A DNA stretch of 64,000 bases, from the NCBI GenBank assembly GCA_001599755.1, contig BCHX01000001.1:620001-684000 (forward strand), given 5' to 3'. The stretch comes from Gliomastix tumulicola. Its lineage: Eukaryota; Ascomycota; Sordariomycetes; Hypocreales; Bionectriaceae. A model generated the notes under the pieces. The model made no database searches. It was not told the DNA's origin and saw only the letters and a program-made list of their open reading frames with translations. Below, in pieces: positions 42,452 to 54,799 of the stretch (the stretch's first letter is position 1; the number at the start of each line of letters is the position of its first letter). The position numbers and the translations under genes were made by a program.

Positions 42452-43661
42452 TTAGAAAGCCGAGCCCTCGACAAGCAGAGCCGCATACTCAGTGAACCAC
42501 TCCCCCGCAGGAGGAGCACCCTCATACCCGCACTCACCATCGCTCTCGCCACCAGGCTTCACCCAGACAATGCTGTCGACGTGCGGGTTATCGTTGGGCG
42601 TCCCCGGCGCCTGGCCGAAGCCCGCGGGCGCGATGTTGCACCACTCCCCCCACTCCTCGCGGGCGCCAAAGGCGGCGACGCGGCCCTGGTCGATGATGAA
42701 GTTGGAGGGCAGGCCCACGGCCTCGAGATGCGGGGCGAGGGAGAGGGCGAAGTTGCTCTCGTCGTACGAGTTGGAGCCCTCGGTGTAGGGCTCGCGCTCT
42801 TCGGCGACGAAGGGGTTGTAGTTGGAGACGTTGGTCGAGAAGCCGCGGATCGTGGCGGCGGTGCCGTTGGAGCTGGCGAGCTCGACGACCTTGGCGTAAA
42901 GCTGGGCGGCTGCAAGGGGTTAGTCTACGCTCGTGACAGGTTTTGTGTAGAGGGTTCCACTTACAAGGCTCCAGGTTGTCGTCCCAGCCCAGCCAGCCGC
43001 CGTGGGCAGCGTCCAGGTACAGGTGGACGTTGGGCAGCTGCAGCTGGGAGATGGCGTACGCGATGCCCTCCTCGTAGACAGGCGCCGCCTGGGCGCAGAA
43101 GGGGATGCCCTGGTTGGTCACGATGTTGGGGATGGCATCGGGCTCGAGCACAATAGCGAAGGTCAGGTCCGTGCCCTCAGCGACCTTGGACGCGAACACG
43201 TCGACGTACTCGGCCTTGTACCGCGCAAGACCGTTCTTATCGCTCTCAAGCTCTCCCGAGCTCTCCTCACCACTGCAGTCCCTGTCGGGCAGGTTGTACA
43301 GCACAAGCCCGACAATCTGCTCCTGACCCGTCTCGCTCTGACGAGCGCGCGCGGCGGCGATGGCGTCGTCAATGTCCGGCAGCGACGCGATCTGGGAGAT
43401 CCAGAAGAAGGTGCCCTGCTGCTGGACCTCGCGCGTCTTGGCGGCGTTGGCGGCGTCGCCGGCCGCCTCGAAGAGGTCGTAGACGGCCTCGAGCTTCTCG
43501 GCGTAGACGGGGTTGGGCGTGAGCTCCTTGCCCTCGAAGGGGTTGGCCTCCTGCCTCTGGGCGAGGGCGAGGGCGCGGCCGGTGAAGGGGCTGAGGGTCT
43601 TGGGGATGATGGCCGCGGAGGCCAGTCCGGCGGCGGAGAGGGCGACGATGGAGCCACGCAT
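42452..43661 (-). CDS. secreted GH6 cellulase without a carbohydrate-binding module
   Basis: Model: complement(join(42452..42909, 42965..43661)), 384 residues, one 55-nt intron. A signal peptide (MRGSIVALSAAGLASA) leads directly into the GH6 domain; there is no CBM1 and no Ser/Thr linker. Catalytic landmarks: YNLPDRDCSGEE with the loop aspartate, and VLEPDAIPNIVTNQG with the general acid. QLPNVHLYLDAAHGGWLGW and SIVWVKPGGESDGECG close the tunnel region. Compared with cellobiohydrolase II, the long loop after GGECDG is missing; here it runs straight to APPAGEWFTEY, as in GH6 endoglucanases. So an endo-type, open-cleft cellulase is favoured (inference). Secreted, acts on beta-1,4-glucan. Confidence 0.92.
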
Positions 43662-45225
43662 TTTGAGAGACAGGGAGTGAGAGAGTGAGTGAGTGGAAGG
43701 GAAGGGGATGATGGTGCCAGACCAGGTGCTTGATGATGAAGAGGAGAGCTGCTACGAAGGGGGAGAGGAGCAAGGGGTCTTTATACATGTTGGATGCGTC
43801 CACATCTCACGACGTGTTTAACCTTAAGTCAATCTTTCCGAGTCTTCGATGCCGATCGTGGCGGCACCATCACGGAGTGCAACACACTCGTCAGCGGCAG
43901 TACGACATCCCATATTGAGTCTCCGCAGGATATCAGGATCAAGGGCCGCTGACGAGCACGATCGACAGCCAAGGCTTCCGTTTCACGACCTCGGGGGCAG
44001 TGTGTTTCGATGGCGCGCCGAACAGGCCGTCTGCTTATAGCAGATGATCGGCAGGGGCACAATATCGCATGATCTGGCGTGTGGGGGTTTCACTGATTCA
44101 AATAGAAGAGCTGAAAGCTTGGAAGAAAGCTTGGGGAAGGTTAAACGGAGGGCTTCCGTCGCCTTTGTGGTAGAGTTACAGTGGGATGGACGTGGAGGAC
44201 CGGACCGACGGGCAGAGAGGATTGCGGGTACCTATAGTGATCTGCACTCCAGGCGCGTCGGGGATATTCAAGGAACACGCATCAGCCAACATCGTCTAGA
44301 AGGTGTATTTGGCCTTGAAACGCCTCGGGATGTATCGATGGGTGTGAGGAGCTCCGTCTTTCCCGCAGGTCAGAGATTCATGATGCTTCTTTCCTGCCTG
44401 CGCCCTCCTGAAGCCCGGGGCATGCAAACGGTATGCCCAGCGCGATCCATAGATGCACTACAGAGGACAAGCCCCTAACGGATATGAAGGATTGCCTAAA
44501 CGGGAAGACATTTGGGCACCCTCCGCTCGCTTCTACTTCGCCGCCTGCTACATGGACACGAGCTTGCAGAGAATATGCGACCCCGTGGAGTGCCTAGAAT
44601 CAGAGATTACGCCGAGAGACAGTTGGAGAAGAGATGAACGCTCTTTGCATCAATTGCGTGCTTGAGGGAAACACAATACGATCTTCCTACTGCAGTGTTA
44701 TCAGATACAGGGACTTGGCTCCCTAAAACCCGGCATTGTCACGTCCACATTTGCGGGCCAGTTTCAGGCCTCGGAGGCACACCTTCCATGGACGTTCAAC
44801 CAAGAAGGAGAGCGAGAGATGCGTTCACTGTGTCAAGGCTGGGCGGCACTGCGTTCGGTCAGGAGACGAAACTTTCCAGACTCACCGAGCACGCGTGTCG
44901 AGACAGTGCTTGAGGCGTTGCCTGAGACGGGATGCACAGCAGATTGAGCTCGAGGTAGGACGCTGAGTGCAGTGCAAAGCCGCATACCGGCTGGTGGTAA
45001 TAGGTCCTCAAATGGGTGCCATGAGCGTGGTGGAAATACCCGTGTATGGGCGGGAAATAGAAATGGACGTATTTGGCTTGTTCGTGGACGGGCACAGATC
45101 ATGACGAATCCATGAAGTCATTCGTGTGTGAGTGGTGGTCAGTACATAGAGGGGTCCCATTTCCCGTGTGAAGCCACCGGCAATACCGACTACGACTTCA
45201 ACTTGTCACAAAGTCATCTGAGTCC
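43662..45225. other. 1.56-kb intergenic region, possible regulator relic
   Basis: No intact gene. Near 44790-44890 on the plus strand one frame reads KESERCVHCVKAGRHCVRSG, which resembles the second half of a Zn2Cys6 cluster (CX2CX6C), but the first half and any following domain are absent. This could be a relic or chance. The cellulase and the next gene are transcribed away from each other, so both promoters lie here. Confidence 0.4.
43779..43785 (-). promoter_or_regulatory. TATA box of the GH6 cellulase gene
   Basis: TATAAAG on the minus strand, about 120 bases upstream of the ATG at 43661, within an otherwise GA-rich leader. Confidence 0.55.
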
Positions 45226-46383
45226 ATGTCAGGACGAGCATTCTTGAGAATGAGTCGACATGGCGCCCTGCACGCCTTTGACCAGGCGATGAACCGCGTC
45301 TACGGGAACTTCGATGTCCTCTCAGAGCATGAAGCCACTAAATGGGTCCCGCCAGCGTCTCCCGGCGCCGGAGGCCATCGGGGCCGATATCTCTGGACCG
45401 ATGCCTTTGGTGTGGTCAATTTCGTTACCCTTTACCAGGAGATGCAGCTGCCGAAGTATCTGACATTAGCCAAAAGACTTGTGCGCGAGGTCCATGAAGT
45501 GCTTGGAAAGACGAGAGACGGGCGGGAGAGACTGCCAGGCGCCACGGATGAGAAGCCACTGGGAGGCGGCCTGCGGATCGGTAAATTGGCCGAGTTTGGC
45601 AGCGATGGCGACGGCCAGTACCATCACTACCTCACGCTCTGGATGTTCGCGCTGAACAGGCTGTCGCTCGCTGCGCGGGCTCCCGAATTCAATCGGCTGG
45701 CCATTCAGCTAGCCCAATCGATTCATCCGCATTTTGTCTTCCAAAGACCTTCCTCGGGCGATCTAAAGATGGTCTGGAAGGTGTCAATCGACCTGCACCA
45801 CATCCTGGTTCCATCCGAAGGCCACCTCGATGGTGCGACCGGCTACGTGATCTATCACATTCTCCAAGACACAGCTGGCAAGCAGGGCGACGGCGACAGG
45901 CTGCTCGACGCGGAGATCAGCGACTACTTCCACATCATGCACCAAAAGGGCGCCATGAAGCCCAGCGGCGACACCCTGGATCTGGGCATGGGCCTCTGGA
46001 TCAGCCATTTCTTCGACCAGGAAACGTGGGCGGTCAACTTCCGCCGAGAGGCCCTCAAGCTCGCGCGTGAGATGATGAATGAGCAGTCTCTGGAGATGCG
46101 CCGGCCGGCGACGCGGAGACTCGCTTTCAGGGAGCTCGGAGCGTGTCTTGGTGTTTTGTGCTCCTGCCCGGATGGGGATTTGCAGAAGGAGGTGGCGGGT
46201 TTGGTGCAGTTTTGGGACGATTACATCCAAAAGGTCGACGAGGTGGATGATTTGCGGCCGATTTCAGAGGTCATGTACGCGGCGGCCGTGATTCCAGGAG
46301 GTAAGTGTCCCTTCGGCCATGTCGCTAGATGAGGGCTAACATGAACTTCAGCATTCCGCAAAGGATATATTTGCGACTCATAG
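45226..46383 (+). CDS. conserved-looking fungal protein of unknown function, probable alpha-barrel
   Basis: Model: join(45226..46300, 46352..46383), 368 residues. A 51-nt intron (GTAAGT...TTCAG) replaces a poor tail with the short C-terminus AFRKGYICDS. The text MSRHGALHAFDQAMNRVYGNFDVLS, RYLWTDAFGVVNFVTL, YLTLAKRLVREVHEVLG, HHYLTLWMFALNRLS and ATGYVIYHIL suggests an all-helical toroid like (alpha/alpha)6 glycosidase-type folds: WTDAFG and repeated helices with His/Asp pairs. No signal peptide. I recall homologues annotated as hypothetical in many fungi but no activity. A second in-frame ATG at 45250 (MSRHGAL) could be the true start. Function is not assigned. Confidence 0.75.
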
Positions 46384-48774
46384 GCGCCTCTTTGTAATTG
46401 AACGAGTCCTGTTGTCTTGGTTCCGCGCGAAGCTCGTTCTTCCGACTTGATGCCTACTACCATTCGTCGATCGGGATTTATTTCTCCTCACCTTCATGTG
46501 CTTCAGCCCGTAGAACCGAGCGTACGTGAGAATGCCTATTGTCAATTTTGTGATTGGCGGCCCATCCTTGCAAGCATCGGGGCGCTGATGGTTGCATTTC
46601 ACTCGTAACCGGGGCCTCTCCTCCATCATCGTGGTGCTCTACACGTCCATCTCCGCGCTTTGATGCAATACCTTCCACCAGGTCCAAGCCAGGACACTTC
46701 CAGCCCGAGACAGACTGGACGGCACGGTCTGAGACGCGTCGGTCGGCGTGAATGGGAACTAACCTTTTGGGGCTGCTCATGCACGGTAAGCAGAATGAGT
46801 CACGAGTACAGGTTGATTGCGAGGAGCTCCATCAAGATGGTAGAACACTGAGGAGGTCCACCCGACTGGCAAGACACTGAGGGTGGGCAGTATAAAAGAC
46901 GGGGAATCCTTCGTCCTCTGAGAGATTTTCTTTTCGACTTTTCATCATCATACACGGCACGGAAGCCCTTCATCTTGAGCCAGAGGGACGACGAAGTGGT
47001 GTTTCGCGCATCACTTAGGGGCTGCTTATCTAACCTGAGCTAGGGAAGCGCGTTGGCGTTGGGATTTGGAGTCGTCACTCGTGCGCAAGAAGGCGCTTGA
47101 CGCAACATTGCTGAAGGATCGGACGGGTACCTGCTACATGCTGGAGCATATCATGGCATCTCAACGGGTTGACTGTATGGGAGAGCGAGCGCCAGGGCTT
47201 GGAGGGCGGCCATGGGAGAATGCTGAGCCCATGCCCTTTGATTGCCCCTGCGGCTGCGGCGGTCATGTACTCTTTCGTGAAAGAGGAGCCAATAATACTG
47301 ATCCGGATACCGAGGCGGATGGCGACAAGATTATGCGTGATGCTGGAGAAGTCCCAGACAACAGCGATCCGGATGAAATGGACTGGCAGAATGATCAAGG
47401 AGCCCAGGGGGGCATCAGGGCGGGGGAAAACCGCGGACGGAGCTGTGCTTTCTGTGCTTTTCTTTTCTTCCTTTCCCAGCAGGCGCGTTGCGTTAACAGC
47501 CCACGCTGAGGGAAACAGACATGCTGCGAGATTTTTGGCTGGCGTTCGTCACCGCAGGCCCAGTGGGATGGACGGAGACGCGATGCGTTACCAGTAAGTT
47601 GCTCATCGAGCTTTGCTCTGCGTGCACATACCGCTCATGATGAGCTTTGAGCGCCGCAGCGGAGCATGGCAGAACCATTTCGGGGTTCAGGGTACGCAGG
47701 TCGGCAAGCTTGCTTGAGATTGGGCCTGATGAGTTTTCTACGCGACGAATATGGAGGACGCGAGCACTGGAGGAGATAGTGGATCTTGGTTGGATCTGAC
47801 TGGGGTCGAGGAAGAGTGGCAGTTAGTGATGAATGGAGAGATTACAGGGGAGCTTCAGGTCGTTGTGCTACTTCCTATTTCTGGCGGTGTTGCGTAAGTG
47901 CGTAGGAAAACCCATGGCGTCTCGCAAATCGCCAAGTTGATGCGACTGGGACATGTTGAAAGCGTGGCATATTGGCTGGTTCCAGGACTTACCTGAGGCG
48001 CCACGACAGGCTTTAGCCAGTCGGCCGTTTCCGCCTTTGGATGCATGTCTGAGGGCCTGAACCGCGGAGCCAACCTGACAGTCCCAGCGCGAATCTGGAC
48101 CGCCTAACCACCCAACCTTTCGGTGATTGGCCTGCGATCAGGAGCATTCCCAGTAATATTCTGCACCAAACGTAGTAGATCCACCCGCAGTCCCTCACCA
48201 AAGAAAAAGTTGAGATTGTGATGCTGAACTTGCACGGCTGACCGACTCACGCACTCACGTCTTCCTTGACCACCATTGCTGAACCTGACTAATGATTGCC
48301 CTCCTCTCCTGAAGGGATATTTGATTTCTTTTCCCTTCCCATCCCCGTTTGTTTATCCTAAGGTACCTCAGGCAAGCCCTGTTAACTTGACATACCCCTA
48401 CCCCCCTCTCCTCCGCGATCCGCTGGCAGGTTGCCTTCGGTTTTAGGGGTAGTGGCAGGGCTTACTGGGCGCATGCTGATACGACCATCGCTTTATAAAT
48501 AAAATTAATCAAGTGATGCCACGTAGAGCGATGTGATAGGCCATTGCGCTCCAACAATGTGCAGCAACATAACGTCATTTCCAGGCAGTAAAATTACCAC
48601 GCAAAAGGCTCCAAGGCGCAATTCATTACTTCTTCATCAACATCCTTTTACGCCATTGTGTCCCATGAATCACATTCTGGTCAAGTGCTTCACTGCTACA
48701 GTCATTCAGTCTCTATCACTCGATTGCCATCTTGACGGCCTATTTGGCGTAGACTGTCGGTTAAGCCGCTACCC
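46384..48774. other. 2.4-kb intergenic region with one doubtful small frame
   Basis: The frame at about 47066-47509 codes a Cys/Gly cluster (DCPCGCGGHVLF) followed by an acidic stretch, but it lacks a convincing start and splice sites. Otherwise I see no gene. Other stretches carry stops in all frames. Confidence 0.4.
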
Positions 48775-50620
48775 ATGGCGTCGATACTTGGGAACTGTAC
48801 GGATGTGGCCAATTCCACAGACTGCCTACTTCAGGCTCTGATCACAATCCTCGAGGAGTCTCAGAAGAACGACGGCTCATACAACTGGGACCCCATCACG
48901 TTTGCTTTCACGGTCACAATATCCTTGTGTGCCGCCATCTTTGCCTCCATCACCATCCTCCAGGCCATCTTGGTTGCTGGGCCAGGCCGCCGAAAGTCCG
49001 ACCATCGCGCCATTGGCAAATGGGCGGCCAAGAGAGAAAGGAAATGGAGTTGGAGGGACTTCAGTTTCATTCACATTGCCCATACACCCGTCTTCACACT
49101 CAGTCGACTTTGGTACGCCCTGGACCTACAAGAGGTAAGTATACAAGCCTACGATATGAGCACAGTATCTAGTACTAAGAGTTTCCCCTTAGAGAGGCCA
49201 TACCATCTCAGGAGTGGACTCAGACACTCCAGCCGCTACATGGGTTCAATTCTCGCGTAGAATAGGCCTTCAACACGTGCGTGTGGATGCCTTCGACCTC
49301 GTTCCACGAATAGCAGACTATCTACCAGCGGACTTACTGGCAGCTCCAGCTTATGCTGAAGTTGGCTTTATTGTAACGACTATGTCCTTGATTGGCGCTG
49401 AAATACGGACAAAGGCAGACGATGTCTATCCCAGCATGAAGAGAATGGGATGCCAATTTGAGATTCGTCAGCACGCAACATTGGGGCTTATCGGTTCATT
49501 CTCCGATTACGAGTCAATTAGGAGACTAGACGAACCTATATACCAGGAGCAGATACTTCAGAATGTGGGCATTTCTTCGGGAGGTCTAGAAGTCACTATG
49601 AAGTACAGTCAGGGCTCACTTCGTAACACTCGCACAATCACCTACGGTCCTGATGTTTGGGATGAAGTCCGACAGAGTGGGCCAGATGAGGGTGAAATGA
49701 AGCGCATCTCTTATCGCCATTGGATATCTTCCTCCTATTTCTTTCCTATACATCTTCTACTTCAAGAGACTCCGGGATTTCCTATTCATGTATTCCCTTG
49801 GGGAGTGTCACATCGTCAGTGGCAATTCTCGTTAGCCGTTATGGATCTGATACGCCCCTTCCAGTTGTCTTTCGGCTTTGCTCAGGACTATCAGCAGGAC
49901 ACACATCTACAGGGGCAAATACTTAGAACCGACGATAACTCTTGTACCTTATGCGACAGGTCTATCGCTCAGTTCCCTTGCCATGTGTTGTGGGAAGCAT
50001 GCATATATATGCTCAAGAGCGTTGAGGAATTTAAGAAATGGCGTGGAACCGTCCCCTTTTCACGATTAGTTGCCCTTCGGACGGAGACACGTGAGCAAAT
50101 ACGCTTGCTTGACCAGTGGATTCGACATAAAGAACCAGAATCGGACAACGATACCAGTCGGAGATATAACCTTTTCAAAATCACGGTGACAGGAATCAAT
50201 GTTGCCAAAGCCTTTTCGGGGACGGATTTTCTTCAAATCGCAGGCGATGTATCGGAGATATCACGTAATGCAATCACGAGATTCATCGAAAGATACCCAA
50301 TGGCGACGCTTGAGAGCTTGGAAGAGACAAATTTCGCAGATGACGAGGAACTGCGTGCTTTTGAGCGTCTGTTCGATCCTGAATTGGATACACGGGACGG
50401 CGAAGAGCGATGGCAGGCAGTCGTTCGGCGACTAGTGGCCTTTCGGACATGGTGGGACGCTCGCGATCCCGAGAAAGGCTCGATTGAGTATGATGAGCTC
50501 CTCATTAGCGACGTCATCATTTGGAGGGCGACGCTGGTGGCTGTGCTTTTCTGTCTGGCGAATGACAATACTGCTTTATTAGACTCAGGGGTTTGGCATG
50601 ATATCATTCCCATCATGTAG
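48775..50620 (+). CDS. modin-like membrane-anchored protein of unknown function
   Basis: Model: join(48775..49134, 49193..50620), 595 residues; a 58-nt intron (GTAAGT...CCTTAG) joins ALDLQE to RGHTISGVDSD. The N-terminus has one clear membrane segment at about residues 40-65 (ITFAFTVTISLCAAIFASITILQAILVAG). A basic/aromatic block follows (AIGKWAAKRERKWSWRDFSF), a layout I associate with fungal proteins annotated as modin. The long C-terminal part is soluble, with a CTLCDRSIAQFPCH segment and helical stretches, and no known catalytic motif. Third-position base use is more AT-rich than in neighbouring genes, suggesting a faster-evolving or accessory gene. Function unknown; the family link is from memory of the layout. 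Confidence 0.65.
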
Positions 50621-50843
50621 ACAGACCATCTATCTAAACCAAAGCTGTCTTACACAAGCCTGTTTTACCTCATTTCACAATTACAGCAAGGCAGCCTTCC
50701 AGATCTAGCCGTACTAAGAGAAGCTTCTTGACCTTTGACTCTATCGTATCTTATGTTCTCAAGCCATATACGTTCTTACATTTCTTTTCACACTGAAATA
50801 CCCATCCCCTGTGCGTCGGCCAATGACATTGCCAGATCCCCCC

Positions 50844-51981
50844 TTAGATCGACCACCGATGGCTCACAAGACCCCGGGGACCGCCGTACAGTGCCAAGAA
50901 GGTCCTGTCGTCAAGAGCATACATACCAGGCCAGTGTGAAGGAAGGCCACCAATGACAGTAGCGGGACCCCAGGTGCGACCGCCATCAGTGCTAGTGACA
51001 GCTTTCATCTCACCACCGTCCACGCCCGGACCTCCGCCAGCCTCGTTGGACATGAAGTCGACGATGAGGGTGCCGCCGACGTTGATTACATAGGGAGCAC
51101 CGGCCTCGGCGTTGTTGGCAGCCGTGTAGACGCGGATGCGCGAGTTCCAGGAGAATCCGTCGTCTTGGGAGAAGACGGCGTCGACGTGGAAGGGTCCCGT
51201 AGCCGTAGCCTCGAAGACGGCACTAGGAAGAATTAGCATGGGATTCACTCAGTCACTAGCATTCTCCAATCACTTACATGAGGTTTCCGTTGTTGTCAAT
51301 GTTGGCAACACCAATCATCCCGTCACGAGAGTTGACATCGCCGCCGCTCATGCCATAGATGCCAGACCAAGTCAACCCGCCATCATACGACGCCTGCATG
51401 ATATTATCCTGATCGCCGTTGTTGTTCTCAGACGAGTAGAAGCATTGGATGACGCCATCCCGCGTCAGACGCAGGAACGGCTCCCATAGACCGTTACGAG
51501 CATTCGGGTTATGCGCATGCTCATTGACATGCGACAGGAAGCGCCAGGTCACACCGCCGTCGTCAGACACGCAGATAGTGATGCGGTAGTAGATGTACTC
51601 GCCACCAGCGACCTTGTCGTGGTTGCGGAAGGCGTACAGGATGCGGCCGTCGGGGAGGGCCAGGGGGAAGGCGTTGTCCATGTCGCGCGTGTCCGAGGGG
51701 CCCGAGTCGACGCTGCCGATGATTTCCCAAGAACGGCCGCTATTGGTGGACTTGCTCGCGCGGAGGATTCTGTTTGGGCCGTCGAAGCCCGTGTAGCCGG
51801 CGAAGAGGCTGCCATCGGGGAGAGTCGTGACTCGCATGTAGACGCCGCCGCCATCGACGACAACGGGGTCCTCGACCGGGTTGATAGCGGCCTGGCGGGG
51901 CTCCAGGGAGGTGAAAGGGTGCGAGTTAACGAGGCCCGTGAGGCCTACAGCCAGGGTAAGGAGAGACTTGAGACCGATCAT
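50844..51981 (-). CDS. secreted GH93-type exo-1,5-alpha-L-arabinanase (sialidase-fold propeller)
   Basis: Model: complement(join(50844..51222, 51278..51981)), 360 residues, one 55-nt intron. Signal peptide MIGLKSLLTLAVGLTGLVNS, then a possible KEX-like site (EPRQ). At least five Asp-box-like motifs mark the blades: STNSGRSW, SDDGGVTW, SYDGGLTW, SQDDGFSW and STDGGRTW. The N-terminal DPVVVDGGGVYMRVTTLPDGS, GPNRILRASKS and LWEPFLRL segments closely resemble the fungal GH93 exo-arabinanases, which release arabinobiose from linear 1,5-alpha-arabinan. A bacterial-type sialidase is less likely because the Arg triad and FRIP motif are not evident. It is divergent from nothing close and faces the pentitol dehydrogenase genes to its right. 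Confidence 0.82.
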
Positions 51982-53330
51982 GGTGGCAGATCGAAGAGAA
52001 CGTAAGCTAGCGATGGCCTTGTGTAGACACAGGGGATCGACATCTTGGGCGCCCGTTCCTGTATTTATACGTTTCTAGCAAGTTTCATGTCCCCTCTACC
52101 ATGGCCAGATCGATGTCGCAGTGAGATCAGGCTTGACTAGCTCTGTCATCGTGGCGTCCCCGTGACCGAGTGTGTCAAGGTAGGGGTAAGGTCAAGGCAT
52201 GGTTACCAGCGACCTGCATGGAACTCCACCCATGGGATGCTGGAAACGGCAGCCTGATGCATGGCACGCCAAAGACTAGGCGTTTCGGGCATTTCTTTCG
52301 TGAGATCCCCCGCAGTGGTGGCTGTTCAGGTGCGCAGCCATCTCTGTTACTGCTGAAAAACGTCCCTCCGGTACTTTCTCCGCCAACTTCTCAACCTTTG
52401 GTCTGCCCTGCTGGCAACCCTCATAGCTTGATGGGCGGGTGCAGGCATACTACGTTACGACCAATCACTCCTTTATCCTACCACTAATCGGAGGGACCTC
52501 GGCGAGTGGGCACGAAGGACTCTCCCACACAAAGGCGATAAGACGGCCTAATGTGACTCTCATGCCTCATGTGAACTGCCATTCGGGAGTCGGCTTCGGA
52601 CGTAGGGTAGCGTCCGTGGATGAACTGGGCATCCCGAGCGAGGGCCAAGCCAGGCTAAAACAGCAGCCCGCTTAGATCCGGAGAGTCGTTGGCTCCCTTC
52701 TCAATCTCTCGGGCTTCAAGACGCACTTGAGAATGACGAGCTTCGATACAAAGCGCCGTATATGACCGCTACGGGGTTCATCGATTACATGCATCACTAC
52801 ACGCGAGGTGATGCTGATCCGTCTACTACGGTGGCCTGTGCAGTCGCTGTAGCCATGCTACTCGGGAGATCATCACCATCAAAGCAGTGACTGCTATTTC
52901 CGCGACTGTCCGTCTCACCCCGTCGGATTTGCCCTGCTTATTACAAAGTCCGGCCCGACCTCGCTACGCGCCGTAAAACATGAAACGGCCCTGCCCATTT
53001 GATTTGAAACAACCCGAGGGAGCGAGTCAAGCCAGCCAAGCGTCGGCATGCCGCATCTCGAACGGAGCACGGAGGGCGATCATCTCTCAGCATGGGCCCT
53101 TCCACACGGCACGCTAGTGCTCGCATCCGAAGAGGCCGCCAGGCATCACGGCGATGGGGGGAAAAGGATTCAGATGAACGAGACGAACGAGATAAACGAG
53201 GCATGGCTATATTTGTTTCATCTCATGCTTTTTCTAGCGACCTCAGGACCCTGTCAATCCTCAGTTGATTCTTCGCGTGGACCATCCCAAATAATCAAGT
53301 ACCCGTCTTCCCAATCTGATTCCAGATGGC
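51982..53330. other. 1.35-kb intergenic region
   Basis: Apart from the TATA element of the GH93 gene, no coding or repeat feature was recognised. The next gene on the right is on the same strand and ends at 53331. Confidence 0.45.
52062..52069 (-). promoter_or_regulatory. TATA box of the GH93 gene
   Basis: TATAAATA on the minus strand, about 85 bases before the start codon at 51981. Confidence 0.55.
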
Positions 53331-54261
53331 TCACGGCAGGGTGTAGCCTCCGTCAATGACGAGGTTTGCACCTGAATCACCCTGTTAGCACTATGGAGCC
53401 AAAGAGATAGCGGGCTTCTCATACCTGTCATGTAGCTGCTGGCGTCACTGGCGAGGTAGACGTACGAGCCCTTCAGCTCGCTCGGCTCACACAGCCGAGA
53501 CCCGGGGATCATGCCAAACCACTTCTCCCGCCATTCTCTGGGGTGAACGTCCAGCATATCCGTCGCAATGAAGCCCTGAAAAACAGTGTCAGTCGGTACT
53601 GAGCATCCCTTGTATCGACAGATGCGACACTCACCGGAGACACGCAGTTCACGCGGGCGAAATCAACCCACTCGACTGCCAGACTCTTAGCCAGATGAAC
53701 GACTGCCGCCTTGCTCGCATTGTACGCGGCCTGCTTCTGCGGCACATTGACAAGGATGGCGCTGACGCTCGCGGTGAATATGATGCTCCCCCGCGTCTTG
53801 GCTCCCTTCATCACGTTGGCAGCCGCCTGAGCTGTCCAGAACGCGCCGTGGAAGTTCACATCAAGCATCTTGCGGAACTTGTCCTCGGGATAGTCCTCAG
53901 CGGGGACGTGCTCGGCGATGCCCGCGTTGGCGACGACGATGTCGAGGCTGCCGTTGCCGAACTCGTCGGCGGCCTTCTTCACCACTGTGTTCACGGCATC
54001 GCGGTCCGTGACATTGCATTGATAGGCTTTGACCACGGCGCCGCTGGACGCAGAGGATGAGAGGTTCTGGAGAAGGGTGTCGATCTCTTTGGCCGGTGTG
54101 CTGGAGTACGTGATGGCAACGGACGCGCCAGCCTCAAGCAGGCCTCTCGCGACTTCCAGACCAATGCCTCGAGAGCCACCCGTGACAAGGGCAGTCTTGC
54201 CTGCTAGGGAGAAGTGCGAGAGCACCGGGGCAGCGGGATTGGGGTGCTCGGCGAGGACCAT
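53331..54261 (-). CDS. short-chain dehydrogenase/reductase, polyol/ketose reductase type
   Basis: Model: complement(join(53331..53371, 53425..53575, 53635..54261)), 272 residues; introns 59 and 53 nt. The classical SDR set is complete. The cofactor loop is TGGSRGIG, the NAG motif is VANAGIAEHVP, and catalytic Ser is in IIFTASVSA with Tyr-x-x-x-Lys in AAYNASKAAVVHLAKSLAVEW. After splicing come NCVSPGFIATDML and the C-terminal DASSYMTGANLVIDGGYTLP. This profile matches fungal NADP(H) mannitol/sorbose/arabinitol reductases. The gene sits among a polyol dehydrogenase, a second SDR of the same group and an arabinanase. The reaction expected is reversible oxidation of a polyol to a ketose. Exact sugar unresolved. 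Confidence 0.88.
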
Positions 54262-54799
54262 GATCGCGGGTGAGAGTGTGGGATGCAGAACTTGGCTGTT
54301 AGTGTCAGTTCCTGTCTGTCTCGCTCAGATTGTTGACAAGGGGCTCGATCAGTGAGGGCGGGAACTGGACTGCTCTCCCGAGGGGCTCATGTTCGTCCTC
54401 TTCTACCCCGGTCCTACGCACTGGAGTTTCCACTACCGATGAGCACATGACCGGAGTATGCAGGCCCTCGCTCGACGTACTCCGATGGTCTGCAGGGCGG
54501 ACGACTGTCGCCCTTCTCCGCATATTGTATGGGGCGTCCGGCAGTAAAGTCGTGAGTCACGATGCAAAAGCAAGTCATCCGGTGCAAAATACCATGTAAT
54601 TGGATGAACATCCATGGAACTCTTTGACGATGGTGGATTTTCTCAAGGAAGTGGGATCTAGTAGCTTGTGATACGAGCAGCACTGATGATGACTTGACAT
54701 TACTGCGATACTGTTCAGACCGCAAGTCACTGATCACTGAAGACGTCAAACTGCGGAAGAGTCATGCACACAAAAAGATGTCTGATTACAATGGCTATC
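54262..54799. other. intergenic, 538 bases
   Basis: Promoter of the SDR gene at 53331 and 3' flank of the dehydrogenase gene at 54800, both minus strand. No element recognised. Confidence 0.45.

Noticed and set aside
44736..44966. Zn2Cys6 half-cluster (CVHCVKAGRHC)
   Set aside because: Only three cysteines with the right spacing are present; no first half, no start and no downstream domain, so it is mentioned as a possible relic and not as a gene.
47066..47509. 147-codon frame with a CPCGCG cluster
   Set aside because: No ATG at its beginning, no splice signals and no recognised family; the composition alone does not support a gene.
50844..51981. sialidase/neuraminidase reading of the propeller gene
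   Set aside because: Asp-boxes are shared by many propellers; the FRIP motif and arginine triad of sialidases are not seen, and overall similarity fits GH93.
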